In this document: positions 1-10,892 of the stretch, piece by piece
Layout of the letters: every line of letters begins with the position of its first letter
How positions within the stretch are numbered: position 1 is the stretch's first letter
DNA from: Lineus longissimus
Lineage: Eukaryota; Nemertea; Pilidiophora; Heteronemertea; Lineidae
NCBI RefSeq assembly: GCF_910592395.1
Contig: NC_088324.1
Coordinates: 16,146,953-16,210,952, forward strand
Length of the DNA stretch: 64,000 bases
Direction: 5' to 3'
Made by a program: the position numbers and the translations under genes
Notes under the pieces: model-generated
Database searches by the model: none
The model's input: the letters and a program-made list of their open reading frames with translations, nothing else
Told to the model about the DNA's origin: nothing

Positions 1-291
1 AAAATCTGACTTTGGTTCTGAAATCTTTTTTAGAAAAGAATGAAATTAAATATCAATAGAAATGAAAAAAGAATTGCAAGTTCCTGTCTAGCTCGGGTTT
101 TGGGTGATGTCTGCTGCAGTGGATGACCAGCTGTGAGTAGGATGGCGTCAACCTCTTGTCAGCTTGGATCAATACCTCTCTATAAGACGTAGACATCTCT
201 ACCTATGAAATGGTATTAAAATGCTCGAAGCATGCCAGGCGAATACTCCTGATGAACACTTCCATTGATACATTGGCTTGTTTATCTTCAG

Positions 292-1028
292 CTGGTCAAG
301 AACACAACACCGACAAAAAGCTTGAGATCCTTGATGTGATGAAGGGCTATGTTTCCGACTTCTTTACCTGCAAAGAATGTGTCATCAATTTCAAGAAGAA
401 GCATATTCCTGCCATGCAGTTGGTGAAGGACGTTGAAGGGGCTGTCCTCTTTCTCTGGGACGCTCATAATAAGGTGAACAAGAGGCTGGCCAAGGACATC
501 AAGACCAATGATCCACTCCATCCTAAACTCCATTTTCCACCTCAAGAACTTTGTACAGAATGTCGTAAATCAGATGCAAAAGCTGCGGAGGTGATTTGGG
601 ATAATCAGAAAGTTTTGCAATTTCTTGTTACATTTTACGCCAAGGATAACATTGTACAGGATAATGAGCAAAAAACATGGAGTCGTGTCAAAAAAGTAGA
701 GAATTTGTCCGAAAATTCTAAAATAAATCCTAAATTTAATGTTTTGAAAAGTAAAAAAGTGCAGAAAAGTCTTTTAGATCGAGAGAAGCGTTTATCAGAA
801 AAAGAGGTCGACGGGAAAAATGAGAAGATGGCACTTTTAAAACTGCGTGAATTGAATACACGCCACCACGAGGGGAGAACACGATCTTTTCTCAATTCTT
901 GGGGTCTTAGTAATATAGATATCAGCATGTGTGTGGTGTTTTATATCGTGTGTTCATGTATCATTTTGATGTTGTATTTTCACTTTACGGTACGACGGAA
1001 GTTCAGGTGTAAATACTGTCAGGTATGA
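292..1028 (+). CDS. QSOX: Quiescin sulfhydryl oxidase, C-terminal exon (partial gene)
   Basis: This is the last coding exon of a flavin-dependent sulfhydryl oxidase, an enzyme that makes disulfides in secretory-pathway proteins and passes electrons to oxygen. The exon follows a TTATCTTCAG acceptor ending at 291 and encodes about 244 residues to a TGA at 1026-1028. It carries the second half of the Erv/ALR domain: the redox pair in FFTCKECVINF (about 369-380), the FAD-contact motif LWDAHNKVN, and the distal CxxC in FPPQELCTECRK. A Lys/Glu-rich linker follows, then one hydrophobic membrane segment (CVVFYIVCSCIILMLYF) and a short basic tail, matching the membrane-anchored QSOX layout. The thioredoxin domains and earlier exons lie left of the window. 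The open frame extends upstream to 210, but that part is probably intron. A CAG-GTATGA at the stop could also act as a donor for a longer form. QSOX1 and QSOX2 cannot be separated from this exon. Confidence 0.9.
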
Positions 1029-1349
1029 CGTTTCTCAGCCACCTGGCTTCCCTTTTACACACGGCCACAGTGCAGATGTGATTAATGTCATAAGAAGACT
1101 GAAAAGTCTCTTAATTTGTCGTCTTGGAAATACAAACTAAGAGATTTTTCTGCATCTGGTGCGAGTGCAGGCCGAGGCCATTTGGTTTTGATGAAGCCAG
1201 TTGTTGGGCCTACCCTGTTCATTGCACCGACTGCTGATGTTGTTAAAAGGAGAAGTTTGGTGGCTTGTTTGTGATTAAACAAATGTTCTAGTCATCAGTG
1301 TTCAAGCATGTTTCATTCTGTGTCTTTGCCTTCACAAAAAATTGAAAAA

Positions 1350-1355
1350 AATAAA
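1350..1355 (+). promoter_or_regulatory. Polyadenylation signal AATAAA, QSOX
   Basis: A canonical AATAAA about 320 nt after the QSOX stop codon, in an A-rich context. A second AATAAA at 2509-2514 could give a longer 3' UTR. Confidence 0.55.
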
Positions 1356-1498
1356 GCAAAAGATGAGCTTTATTCATGTTATGCTCCCTTGACTTGAATG
1401 CTGACAGCGTTTCTCTGGTGTTTGGAATTTCTCATTTCACTTCTGCCTTTTGAATATGACGGTGAAGGTGATTGCTCATTGTGTATGTTATCAGATGT

Positions 1499-1630
1499 GT
1501 GTGGGAGGGGATGGGGGTGGGAGGGGATGGGGTGGGAGAGGATGGGGGTGGGAGGGGATTGGGGTGGGAGGGAATGGGGGTGGGAGGGGATGGGGGTGGG
1601 AGGGAATGGGGGTGGGAGGGATGGGGGGAC
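1499..1630. repeat. G-rich minisatellite
   Basis: About eight imperfect copies of a 16-17-bp unit built from GGGAGGGGATGGGGGTG. The plus strand is almost pure G with short A/T interruptions, so it has strong G-quadruplex potential. It lies just downstream of the first QSOX polyadenylation signal. Confidence 0.85.
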
Positions 1631-2508
1631 GGTTTCTTCAAATGAGTGATCTTGCAATCAAAACAGACCTTATTTTGATCATTCTTTATCAGTGGATGTA
1701 ATTGGTTGTGCTGTGTCTCTGAGAGTAACGCACTTGTCAGTTTGGTGGCAGTCACATATGAGAGAGACAGCTTTTATTGAACTGAGTGTGGTTTGCTGTA
1801 TTATCATTTTGTTAGTCACATTAGCTGGTGATTGGGAATATTTTATCATACACGGCCTGGCATATCGATGTTTCTCTTTAAACTGGCTGTTCTAAATGTG
1901 ATATACTACATGTTATGTTTGCTTTCTGAAAGGAAGGCAAGTTGTATCGTCTTAGAAAACGATGACAACGTCTCTTGACACTTTTGGTGTGAAAAGGACC
2001 ATCTACTTTACTCTTAGGTTTGCTCTCAATAGAACATCTTAGCACAACACCACAAAACAGTTGCATAATGATATATATTGTCTATTAGAAAAACCTTGGA
2101 CAAGACACTTGTTAAAATCTACACCTATTATCAGGTACAAAAGCCTGGTGGCATAGTCTGTTATATTAATCAAGATGTTGTTATTTTTTTCCTCACAAAT
2201 CCCACTTGACCTGTTGCTTGAATACTTCTCGCTCCAGTTCATGAATTAAGTTTTTATCATTTGGATAGTTGGTGTTGGTTGTAGGGTGCCAATGTATCTA
2301 TGTCACATGAGGAAGGATCTTCGTGTCATAGAGTGGATGAACAATCATATCGTTACTGAGTCATCATTGTTTTGTGCATTTCATGATGAAACTGATTCAT
2401 GTTGCATTTTTGGCCTCATGCGTGGACCAGATAATTTTGGGTCAATCGTCAGGTTCATGCATTCAAAAGTCAATACATCTCTGTTTGTGCTGAAGTATTT
2501 TTAAACAT

Positions 2509-2514
2509 AATAAA
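2509..2514 (+). promoter_or_regulatory. Possible distal polyadenylation signal
   Basis: A second plus-strand AATAAA, about 1.5 kb after the QSOX stop. Use by QSOX is inferred from position only. Confidence 0.3.
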
Positions 2515-2636
2515 TTATTTTTATGATTAAATGACATAAGTCCTTGTCTTTTCATTGCATGGGGCTATTTCTGACTGGTTGGCTTGTTGTCTTCATAGCT
2601 GGTCGGTTTTGCTGTTGTCTCCAATGGCCAATGCAC

Positions 2637-2806
2637 GATAGGAAAGATCCCAGGTGACTTGATGACATCAACTACTTTGGCAAGTACATCATTAAGACCA
2701 GTGCTTGGTGAGCTGCCTAAAGATAGGAAAGATCCCAGGTGACTTGATGACATCAACTACTTTGCCAAGTACATCATTAAGACCAGTGCTCAGTGAGCTG
2801 CCTAAA
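2637..2806. repeat. 85-bp tandem duplication
   Basis: Two adjacent copies (2637-2721 and 2722-2806) that differ at only a few positions, for example TTTGGCAAG versus TTTGCCAAG. It is non-coding and looks recent. Confidence 0.85.
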
Positions 2807-3342
2807 GGTCTGCACAAACTTGACACAAACCAACGCTATAGTTGAAAGCACGAGTCCTGTACCAGGATATGATTAAAATGATGTAAGTACGTGGGAAGTA
2901 ATGATGGGTCAGATGACAACACTATTGAACTGCAATTACAGCACTGCTCCCCATTCAAAGACTGGTAGTAACATTTCACCACTCTCTTGTCTGCTTGTAT
3001 CATGGTTGTGACCTTGGACATGTTTATCCTTGGTTGTGCCTAGGATAACACTGGTCTTCTGGTCTGTGTGTGCCAATTACAGGATGGCTCTCCCTGAGGT
3101 GTGCCATACACAATTCAAGGCTGGCTGTGTTTGTGATTTGTCTCATCTGTCCCTCCCAGGCCCATGCCTGTTGACCGTCTTAAGTCCAGTGTCCCCAATG
3201 GTAGGCTGGTTGTGTCAGTTTCATGGTCTTCAAAGTCTTACATACTGAAGAGACACCTGGTAGAAGAAAGATACACTAATGCTGACGCCTGCACAAATGA
3301 CGTTTTACTCAACAAGCATAAAAGTTTCCCCGCCGCCATTGT

Positions 3343-3415
3343 GCCTCTATAGCTCAGCGGTTAGAGCACTGGTCTTGTAAACCAGGGGTCGAGAGTTCGA
3401 ATCTCTCTAGGGGCT
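3343..3415 (+). tRNA. tRNA-Thr (anticodon UGU)
   Basis: A complete 73-nt intronless cloverleaf. The acceptor stem pairs GCCTCTA with TAGGGGC, with one T-G wobble. The D stem is GCTC/GAGC, the anticodon stem CTGGT/ACCAG with loop CTTGTAA (anticodon TGT at 3376-3378), and the T stem GAGAG/CTCTC around TTCGAAT. The discriminator base is T and no CCA is encoded, as expected for a nuclear gene. A T-rich stretch shortly downstream can serve as the Pol III terminator. It lies between the convergent QSOX and ABCF1 genes. Confidence 0.95.
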
Positions 3416-4268
3416 CAGACCTCTTTTCTTTTTTATCCATAAAAATTTTTTTTTTTTCATCAGATCTAATTTTTGTTTCTATGAAATTGTTGAAATTTAC
3501 CCAGTAAACCAGAAATGACCAATATGGCAACTGACAATTCCTGTCAGTCAAGGCGACATCATAATTATTTAGTCTGTCATTTGTGGCTCTGGGCTTCCTG
3601 GCTGCTTGACTCGATGAAGTGGCCAGAAGTCTCTCAGTTCTGAGTAACTAGCCTTTCCACTTCATTCATAAAGCGTATCCCTAACACTGCAGGGAATCCC
3701 GGAGGGGAGGCTGGGTAATGGGGTTTGTATTTATATCAGAAGATTGCAGAAGTCCATATCTTATCAAAAGATTCAGCATACTGGTGGTTGTTTCCTCGCA
3801 GGAATCCTCCAAATCTCCGTCTCATCTTTCTTTGCAAAACAAAATGGAAGACGAAATTCAGATGTGAAAATCTCAAAGTGCTTTATTTCAATTATCCCAA
3901 TGTTCCTATATCATAAAGCAGACCAGTCTTTCACCGCCTGCTCCGACCTCTCAACACATGTGATGAATAAGATAGCATCTCATCATTAAGGTCCAACATC
4001 TCATCCATTACTCTACATTGTAGTCCATATATTTCCTTCTTGATAATCAAGAAGACAGAAAAATTTAGATTCTCAAAATTCATACAATTAACTTAGTTCC
4101 AAATATGAAACATATTACTGTTGATGAATGATCAAGGTTCCCAAAAAATGTTGTGTTGCTGTTTTCTCCTCCGATCGGAGCAGTTGAGAACTTCTGAGAA
4201 CCTTGTCTCAGCTATCCCTAACTAAGAATTTGTTGTTTAAGAAGTCCTTATATCACAATTGCAAGTTC
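3416..4268. other. Intergenic sequence and ABCF1 3' UTR
   Basis: No coding feature was recognised. The right part is the 3' UTR of ABCF1 on the minus strand, with AATAAA (TTTATT on the plus strand) at 3882-3887. The rest is unremarkable. Confidence 0.6.
3882..3887 (-). promoter_or_regulatory. Polyadenylation signal, ABCF1
   Basis: AATAAA on the minus strand, about 380 nt beyond the ABCF1 stop codon. It is the most plausible 3' end signal for that gene. Confidence 0.5.
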
Positions 4269-7200
4269 CTATTCTTTCTTCACAACTTCTTCACCGAGAG
4301 CTTCCAATAACTCCTTCCTGTAATCATCAAAGCCACCATCCACTTCATTTATTGTCTTATCCTCGACAACCCAAAGCTGACAGTCTGTGTCTCGGATCAA
4401 GCGCTCATCGTGAGATACAATCACCACACCTCCTCCATACTGATTGAGGGCTTCTGCCAGAGCATCGATCGACTCGATATCCAGGTTATTCGTCGGTTCA
4501 TCCTGAAGTAAGACAGTGTCAGAGATGTTAAAGCTGCATTCACAAGGCATTACAAGTCAAACAATGGCAAGTGATGTGACAATCGCTGGTCTCGAGTGAG
4601 GCCTCCATTCACCATTTGATAACATTAGGAGAGGATATTCAGACTCCATCTGGTCAGGACATACGATGGCTCTGGGAAATAATGGAAGTGGTTCTGTTTG
4701 TGATGAACTAATGCCAGACATTATTATATTTTTTAATTCCACAACATTTTTCTACTTACAAGAATGAGTACATCTGGTGCTTTACATGACAAGTCAGCGA
4801 ACGCCACGCGTGACTTCTGTCCACCAGAGAGATCATGGATCTTGATGGTATGGGCATGGCCAGACAATCCAAACCGTCCAAGGATCTTTCTGGCGTCTTG
4901 ATATGGCAGGTTGTACAAACGCTGAAAACAAAAATCATCTTCTATCACATCGCTGCCCCTCTAACACCTTAAACTGAATGGCAGTAGCCTGAAGATCCTT
5001 ACGATGGGTTACCATGGTTACTAAGATTCACTCACCATGAGATACTCAGTGGGCGACTCATCCAGATTGAGCTGGTCACCAGAATGCTGATCGTACTTGC
5101 CCACACGCTGTAAGGAAATGAACACATGATCAGCACAGCTCTCCACAGAAAACTTACTCTTCTATCAAAGTATTAGCTTGACCACATGATCAGCACAGCT
5201 CTCCACAGAAACCTTACTCTTCTATCAAAGTATCAGCTTGCTAGGCCTGGTGACTGTGCATATCACAGATCTTGATGATATGGCCACATATAACACAGAG
5301 GCAGTGGTCTTGTCCTCGTCTTGTCAAGTACTCTACTGTAGCTGCAAGCATCAAGGCATCCATGCATGCACAGCTCTAATCCCAACTCAGTTACAGGGAG
5401 CCTTGTAGAGCTTGGTCAAGGGACTTTGTAACCTGTGTGTCAACATGTGGATGAGAATAGACTGTATCTAGCGAATACTCACTGCTCTAGCATTCCGCCG
5501 CACCTCACCTTGAGTCTGCAACATTGAAATGGAAAATGTATTTGAATTCAGGCATTACTCTTACAGAAATGACACCAAGTGAACAGAAACAGTCGTTACA
5601 AACGTCAACAGAATAGTCAAAAACATCTCATCTGGCCATTGGGAGTGGAGGAAAGCTTGAACTGAACACTTGATGATAAAACCAGCAGTTTACAGAGCTC
5701 ATTAAGGATTTGACTCAGTATTTACCGCTTCAAGATCTCCGGTCAACAGCTTAAGGAACGTGGATTTACCAACTCCATTTGGTCCAACAATGGCAACTGA
5801 AAACAGAAAATCAAACAGTTCAATCACCATGGCAAAAATACTTATGCTTTTAAACCGTTTGTCCAATACACTAATTCCTTCTGCCCTTTCCTGCTTTCAC
5901 AATAGTGAGTCATGTGTGACCATGGTCAGACATGAGGAAGGTCAGACTTAGCTCAACTACTTACTTCTTGTCCCCATATCAATACCAAAGTCCAAATCCA
6001 CAAACAGGTTGGGCTGTTTCTCATAGCTGAAGGTTACATCTGGAAAGACGAGACAAAACTTGGTTCAGGTTTATATTCAACAGTTGTTGTGTATGTGCCC
6101 TCTGTTGGGTTGGTAGTGTCCTTTAGGCCTGGTGACTTCATTCCATGACAGGTGCCTCACTTACCCCAGTGTGGGAGCTAGGCCCTATTCTGACCAAGGT
6201 TCTCAAGAATACAATCTCTCTTGAAGTCTCATTCAATAGTGTATAACATCCCTTGAAACCCAGATACAACTCTGAGGTCATCTACTGTCTTATTGTCTCA
6301 GCCTTATTGCCTGGTAGAGTGTCTTATCACCAACAGAACTACAACGCCTAACTGCCACTTACTGTGAGCACCTAATATGGGTGGATTAAGATGTGGTGGA
6401 TTAGGGAACGTGAACTTGACGGTATATTCTCGTGGTCTCTCCAGTAATTCCTGCGGTTTATCATCCTCCGACTGCTGCATCTGTTGTTTTGTCTGATTCT
6501 TCTGCTGTTTTCTTGTCAACGCTTCTTTCTGTTGTTTTTCCTGGAAAATTGATTCTCAGATTCTTGAGATTTAATCATACGAGGAATAGAACACATCAGA
6601 AAGTGTCAAATTCTGCATCCTCCGTCTGCTCGCTAGAAATGAGCCAATCAGGAGGTTCTATTTGGGGGGAAGTTGAGTCAATGTTGCTGGTAGATGTGGA
6701 CAACTGGTTAAAATACCAACAGTCAAGAAATAGACGATGAGCAGAAGAAATGTGAGTAGTTCTTACCGCTTGCTTTGTTGACTTGCCCGACTGTTTCAAC
6801 TGTTTGAGGCGTTTCTCTTGTTTCTCATATTCCTTAGCTTGCTCCCGCCGTTTCTGAACCAACATTTTCTTGAAAGTTCCTGAAAGTTAGGCAGAACAGA
6901 ACATTCAAAGGCAAAGTCCTCTTATTGCTGAAGTGTAGAAGTTTTGATGGGTTGCCATGGTGATATGATACCTGCCAGAAGCATAGCATATAGAATGAGC
7001 ATAGAAATGACCATACCGTAATTGCCCTTGTAATAGAAGAGTTTCTTCTGGTCCAAGTGAATAATATCTGTACACACGTTGTCCAAGAAACTCTGGTCGT
7101 GAGACACTACAAGCAGGGTCTTCTTCCAACCTTGAAGGTAACTGAAAAACAACGCCAGGAAGTGGATGTGACAGGTTTCAAAGGTTCAAATTCAAAATAC

Positions 7201-9776
7201 AAGATTACACAAGATTGAAGCACGCCCAGAGTGTATTATTGTATTAATAATGAGCTTCCTAACAGCTCGGGTGCAATGAGTATCAACAAAGACTGCAGGG
7301 ACAAATACCAGCCTAAAGCATACTAACTTGTCCAACCAGATCACAGCATTCAGATCGAGATGATTGGTCGGTTCATCCAACATGAGTAATGTTGGTTCAA
7401 GGAACAACGCCCTTGCCAATGAGACCCTCATCCTCCAGCCACCAGAGAAGTGTTTTGTTGCTCGAGCCTGCATCTCTCGTGTGAACTGAAGACCAGCCAG
7501 TATCCGCCTTGCCTTAGCTTCAGCAGCATCAGAGCCTATTGCATTGAGTTCGTCCCAAACCTCTTTCATTCTCTCGTGGGCATGCTCGTCCCCCGCCTCC
7601 ATCAATGCGTTCAGCCTCTTCTCCTCCTCAAGTAACTTGGTTCGCTTGATGTCAGCCGCCATGACAGTTTCTACTGCAGAGCGATCGTCAGCTTGCACCT
7701 CTGCAGGAATGAGAAACAAAGAAAATCACATCTTTTGCAACTCCTGAAGAGTACATGATCTTTAAGTATCTGTTTGATGTCAGTTACTTTCCTTGAGGTA
7801 CAGACACTCAATCTGACCATCTTTTGTCAGCATACAACTCATCTATAAACCAGATATCATCCTCACATCATCTTTGTATGATAAAGGCGGTGACAGGCAC
7901 TACTACACATACATGATCCATTAAGGAATGGCTTTAGGAATCTCACCTTGTTCACAATAAAGACAATCTATATTTGGTGGAATTCGCAGTGCTCGCTCTG
8001 CTATATGGCGTAGGAGGGTTGTTTTGCCGTGGCTGAAAAGATGAAGAGATCATCAATATATTAAAGATGTGACACAGGTCAAGCACTCAATACAATGAGG
8101 GAGAATCTGAACCATCGGAAGAGCATACTGAATCAATAACCTCAATCACCTGCCTCTGTCTCAGTGCACTCAAATCAAACTTTGGAAGATTAATCGTGAG
8201 TGCATTCTCCCACCACAGGTTACCAGGATCCAGAGACAACTGGAGATACTGAGAGTCTCTACTTAGCAATATCTCTTAGTGTCCTCGTACACCTCTCAAA
8301 GACAAGAGACACAACTCTTAGTGTCCTCGTACACCTCTCAAAGACAAGAGACACAACTCAATATCTCTTAGTGTCCTCGTACACCTCTCAAAGACAAGGG
8401 ACACAGCTCTTAGTGTCCTCGTACACCTCTCAAAGACAAGAGACACAACTCAATATCTCTTAGTGTCCTCGTACACCTCTCAAAGACAAGAGACACAACT
8501 CAATATGTCAACAGAATCATCCGCACTCACCCATTCGGTCCAACAAGACCGTATCGTCTTCCAGCTGAAATCTGTAGAGTGGCATTCACAAAAAGATCTT
8601 TTCCACGGGCTGATATAGAGAAGTTCTCAACCTGGAAAAGGAAACCATTGAGAATTCCCCATCCATAGCTATCTTCTTAGTTCCAAGTAGACTAACATGA
8701 TTATGAACATTTCCCAGACAATGCAGGCTCTCGCAAGTTAGATAACAAGGACCACTGACTACTGTCAGCGCTGGCTGATGGAATCAACATTTCATTAAAA
8801 CCACATCAGTAGCTTTCTGAAAATCTAACCAAATGCTTCTACTTAGCACTATTCTTCGCTTGTGAGATGGCAAACTGGTCTATCCCCGCAGTGTGGTCCC
8901 AGATCCTAAAGCAAAGACTCACCTTTATATCTGTCTCTGTCTCAAATAGCACATTCTTCTTCTTGATGCTACTCTCTGCCTGTGAGACAGCAAACTGCTC
9001 TATTCCCCCGCTGTGATCCTCCAGCTGCTTGTTGAATTCTTCTTTCTTTTTTAACTTCTTTTGCTCCTTTTTACTTAGTGCCTTTCCTGGATTGACCGCA
9101 GCTGCTGAAAAAGATGACATCTTTTTAGTAAAAGATACAAATTTGTCAGACTGCAGGTAGCTAGGGGTAAGATACGTAGGCCCCCTAGGCCAACAAATGT
9201 TCCAGGATTAAGTCATAGTTTGGGAAACAGGCAGCACAACCAACTGTAATTTGAGCAACATGTTCATAATGTGGAGGTGTACGGGGAGGTTCTACCATAT
9301 GTCTTCTTTATCAACATCAGCCATAGCTATATCTGAGACGAAGATACTATCTGACACACTGCCGACTTGTTACCTTCCTTTTCAGCCTCATCGACCTTCC
9401 CCTTCTCTTCATCAATCGGCTCAGCATCACGATCACAAACACCGTTCTCTCCCGTTGTCCCATCATCTTCCCAATCTCGCTCCCAAGGCTTCAACTCCAC
9501 TTTTTTCTTCACGGCACCTCGGTTCCCTTTTTTACCACGGCCCGTGTCATTCAGGGACAGATCCTCCATATCATTCGTGGCGTCGTCCTCGTCGTCACCA
9601 AAATCTTCCTTCAGTTTATCAAGTTTACTTTTCTTCTTTTTCCCAGATTTTGATTTGACTGGTTGGGCAGTCTCGGCCTTGTCACCATTTTCTTGGAGCA
9701 GATTTTCACCAGTTGCCACATCACCTTCATCAAAATCACCCGTTTGGGAACTCTTTCCTTTCACCTTCTTCGGCAT
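4269..9776 (-). CDS. ABCF1: ATP-binding cassette protein F1 (ABC50), complete
   Basis: A soluble twin-ATPase ABC-F protein; in animals ABCF1 binds eIF2 and ribosomes and promotes translation initiation. Fourteen coding exons, in plus coordinates read right to left: 9374-9776, 8923-9104, 8531-8631, 7947-8032, 7328-7700, 7017-7141, 6767-6879, 6363-6540, 5965-6039, 5726-5796, 5483-5515, 5036-5107, 4760-4921, 4269-4502. The sum is 2208 nt, or 735 residues. The first about 195 residues are Lys-rich and acidic ([18 protein letters not shown]), as in family members that bind eIF2. Cassette 1 has Walker A GPNGHGKTT (split by an intron), signature FSGGWRMR and Walker [14 protein letters not shown] charged linker ([20 protein letters not shown]) leads to cassette 2, with [17 protein letters not shown] and VLILDEPTNN. 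There are no membrane segments. It is shorter than human ABCF1 (about 845), mostly at the N terminus. The shared upstream region with NELFB suggests a divergent promoter. Confidence 0.95.
5122..5240. repeat. 60-bp tandem duplication in an ABCF1 intron
   Basis: Two nearly identical copies with a 60-bp period, in the intron between exons 5036-5107 and 5483-5515. Confidence 0.8.
8265..8505. repeat. Minisatellite in an ABCF1 intron, two alternating unit lengths
   Basis: Five copies of a unit starting CTTAGTGTCCTCGTACACC. Two unit types of about 42 and 50 bp alternate, the longer carrying an extra CAATATCT. It lies in the intron between the two exons that together encode the first Walker A motif. 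Confidence 0.85.
8839..8907 (-). pseudogene. Diverged in-frame copy of part of an ABCF1 exon, inside the next intron
   Basis: Just past the donor of exon 8923-9104, the intron encodes [19 protein letters not shown] and then a stop. This is clearly related to [19 protein letters not shown] in the exon, offset by 40 codons (120 bp) and still in the same frame. About 46 nt align at roughly three-quarters identity. It is either a relic of an internal tandem duplication split by a new donor, or the tail of an intron-retention isoform that would lack both ATPase cassettes. Confidence 0.6.
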
Positions 9777-9925
9777 ACTGAAAGTTCAGCACTTCTATAT
9801 TCAATATATTATATCCGAATCAGGACAAATTTCAAAATTATCACACAATATTGTGAAATGTGTCGGGAAAAAGTCTCGTTCGATTTGGGAAACTCCTCTG
9901 ATCAGGCTGCGCGCACATGGACAAA

Positions 9926-9933
9926 TGACGTCA
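9926..9933. promoter_or_regulatory. CRE palindrome TGACGTCA
   Basis: An exact 8-bp cAMP-response element consensus, about 150 bp upstream of the ABCF1 start codon in the divergent promoter interval. CREB/ATF-family binding is inferred from the motif alone. Confidence 0.45.
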
Positions 9934-10197
9934 GGAGAGGGAATCACTTTCACAGGGAGTTTGAAAAACTTCAGGACTCATTGGTAGTTTTCGTCAGCTA
10001 CAAGCAATATTTCGATAAAGTGATATCCGAAATATGATTTGATATTTATGTCAAAGATATTGATCTAACATGTAGCAACCAAGATGTGTTTTTGTTGACC
10101 TTGATATTTTGGTTTAAGTGAGAAAATTACATCTCGCACCCTGTGACAGAGCTCCCAACGGCAGGGCTTTACAACCTTGCAGAGTCAGTACAGTAAG

Positions 10198-10320
10198 TAG
10201 GTCGAGTGCGACTTGGCGGCGATGATCACCATTGACGACGCTTGGAGAATGCGGTTTTTTCGCTCCCTGACCTTTTCGCCCCCAGTCGTTTCGCAGGCGA
10301 AAACGTCGGGGAGCGAAACT
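10198..10320 (+). mobile_element. Fragment of a dispersed inverted-repeat element with internal hairpin
   Basis: Begins TAGGTCGAGTGCGACTTGG and continues through an ACCATTGACGACGCTTGGAG block, closely matching the left end of the element at 58996. It contains an imperfect hairpin: arms 10258-10280 and 10296-10318 (21 of 23 paired) around a 15-nt loop. The opposite end of the element was not found here, so the copy is partial. It lies in the NELFB upstream region. Confidence 0.6.
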
Positions 10321-10892
10321 ACGGGATACCCATCGCTGAAGACAAAATGTTTTGAAGCTTAATTTTGCTAAAATCCACACATAATAGACCGATAAGAAGC
10401 AAATAAAGACAGTGAGTGTGTTGAAAAATAGTAAAGGTAGCTTTTTAAGTCAAAGTGTAATCGAGTTGCTTCTTAATTTGCGACCAAAACGCTTATCATT
10501 CGAACAAACGAATGATGATGGAAGAAAGGTTCGTTTCACGTTTGATTTATCACCCTCAAGTCTTTTGTCCAACTTGAGGAATTTGTGCTGTGGGTATCAG
10601 GTACACTACCAGGCCTGATTTGATATAGACGATGTGGTTGAAGTAGGCCTAGCCTTAGGTCTAGAGGCTACTGCCTGCTGGTGGTAGTGGTAGGTTATGT
10701 CTTTTCTCTGAAGACATGGTTGGTAACCAGAAACTGATGAAAGACAAACTTTCAGTGAGGTTCGATAATGTGAAATATTGCCTAAATTGTTTATACTGTA
10801 TTACTGGTGATCCAGGCTAGGCTGTAGCTAGGCCTATGCACTCCTTTTTTGACTCCGTTTGAATACTTTTGTTTTCTCTTTCCAGCTGAACC

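Larger units (their letters stand above)
1029..3342. other. QSOX 3' UTR and intergenic sequence
   Basis: No coding exon was recognised. The left part is the QSOX 3' UTR, with AATAAA at 1350 and again at 2509. A G-rich minisatellite (1499-1630) and an 85-bp tandem duplication (2637-2806) are listed separately. The short open frames here show no family motif. Confidence 0.7.
9777..10892. promoter_or_regulatory. Divergent ABCF1-NELFB upstream region
   Basis: The ABCF1 and NELFB start codons are about 1.1 kb apart and point away from each other. The interval holds both 5' UTRs and probably both promoters. The NELFB ATG follows only 7 nt after a good acceptor (CTCTTTCCAG ending at 10885), so NELFB must have an upstream non-coding exon. 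CAG-GTACAC near 10600 or GTGAGT at 10412 are possible donors, but neither is certain. A palindromic CRE (9926-9933) and a dispersed repeat with a hairpin (from 10198) lie within. Confidence 0.6.

Noticed and set aside
210-291. N-terminal extension of the QSOX frame
   Set aside because: A TTATCTTCAG acceptor ends at 291 and family similarity starts after it, so the upstream part is probably intron.
9367-9987. A 206-residue plus-strand frame
   Set aside because: It is antisense to ABCF1 exon 1 and the Ser/Phe-rich composition mirrors the Lys/Glu-rich coding strand.
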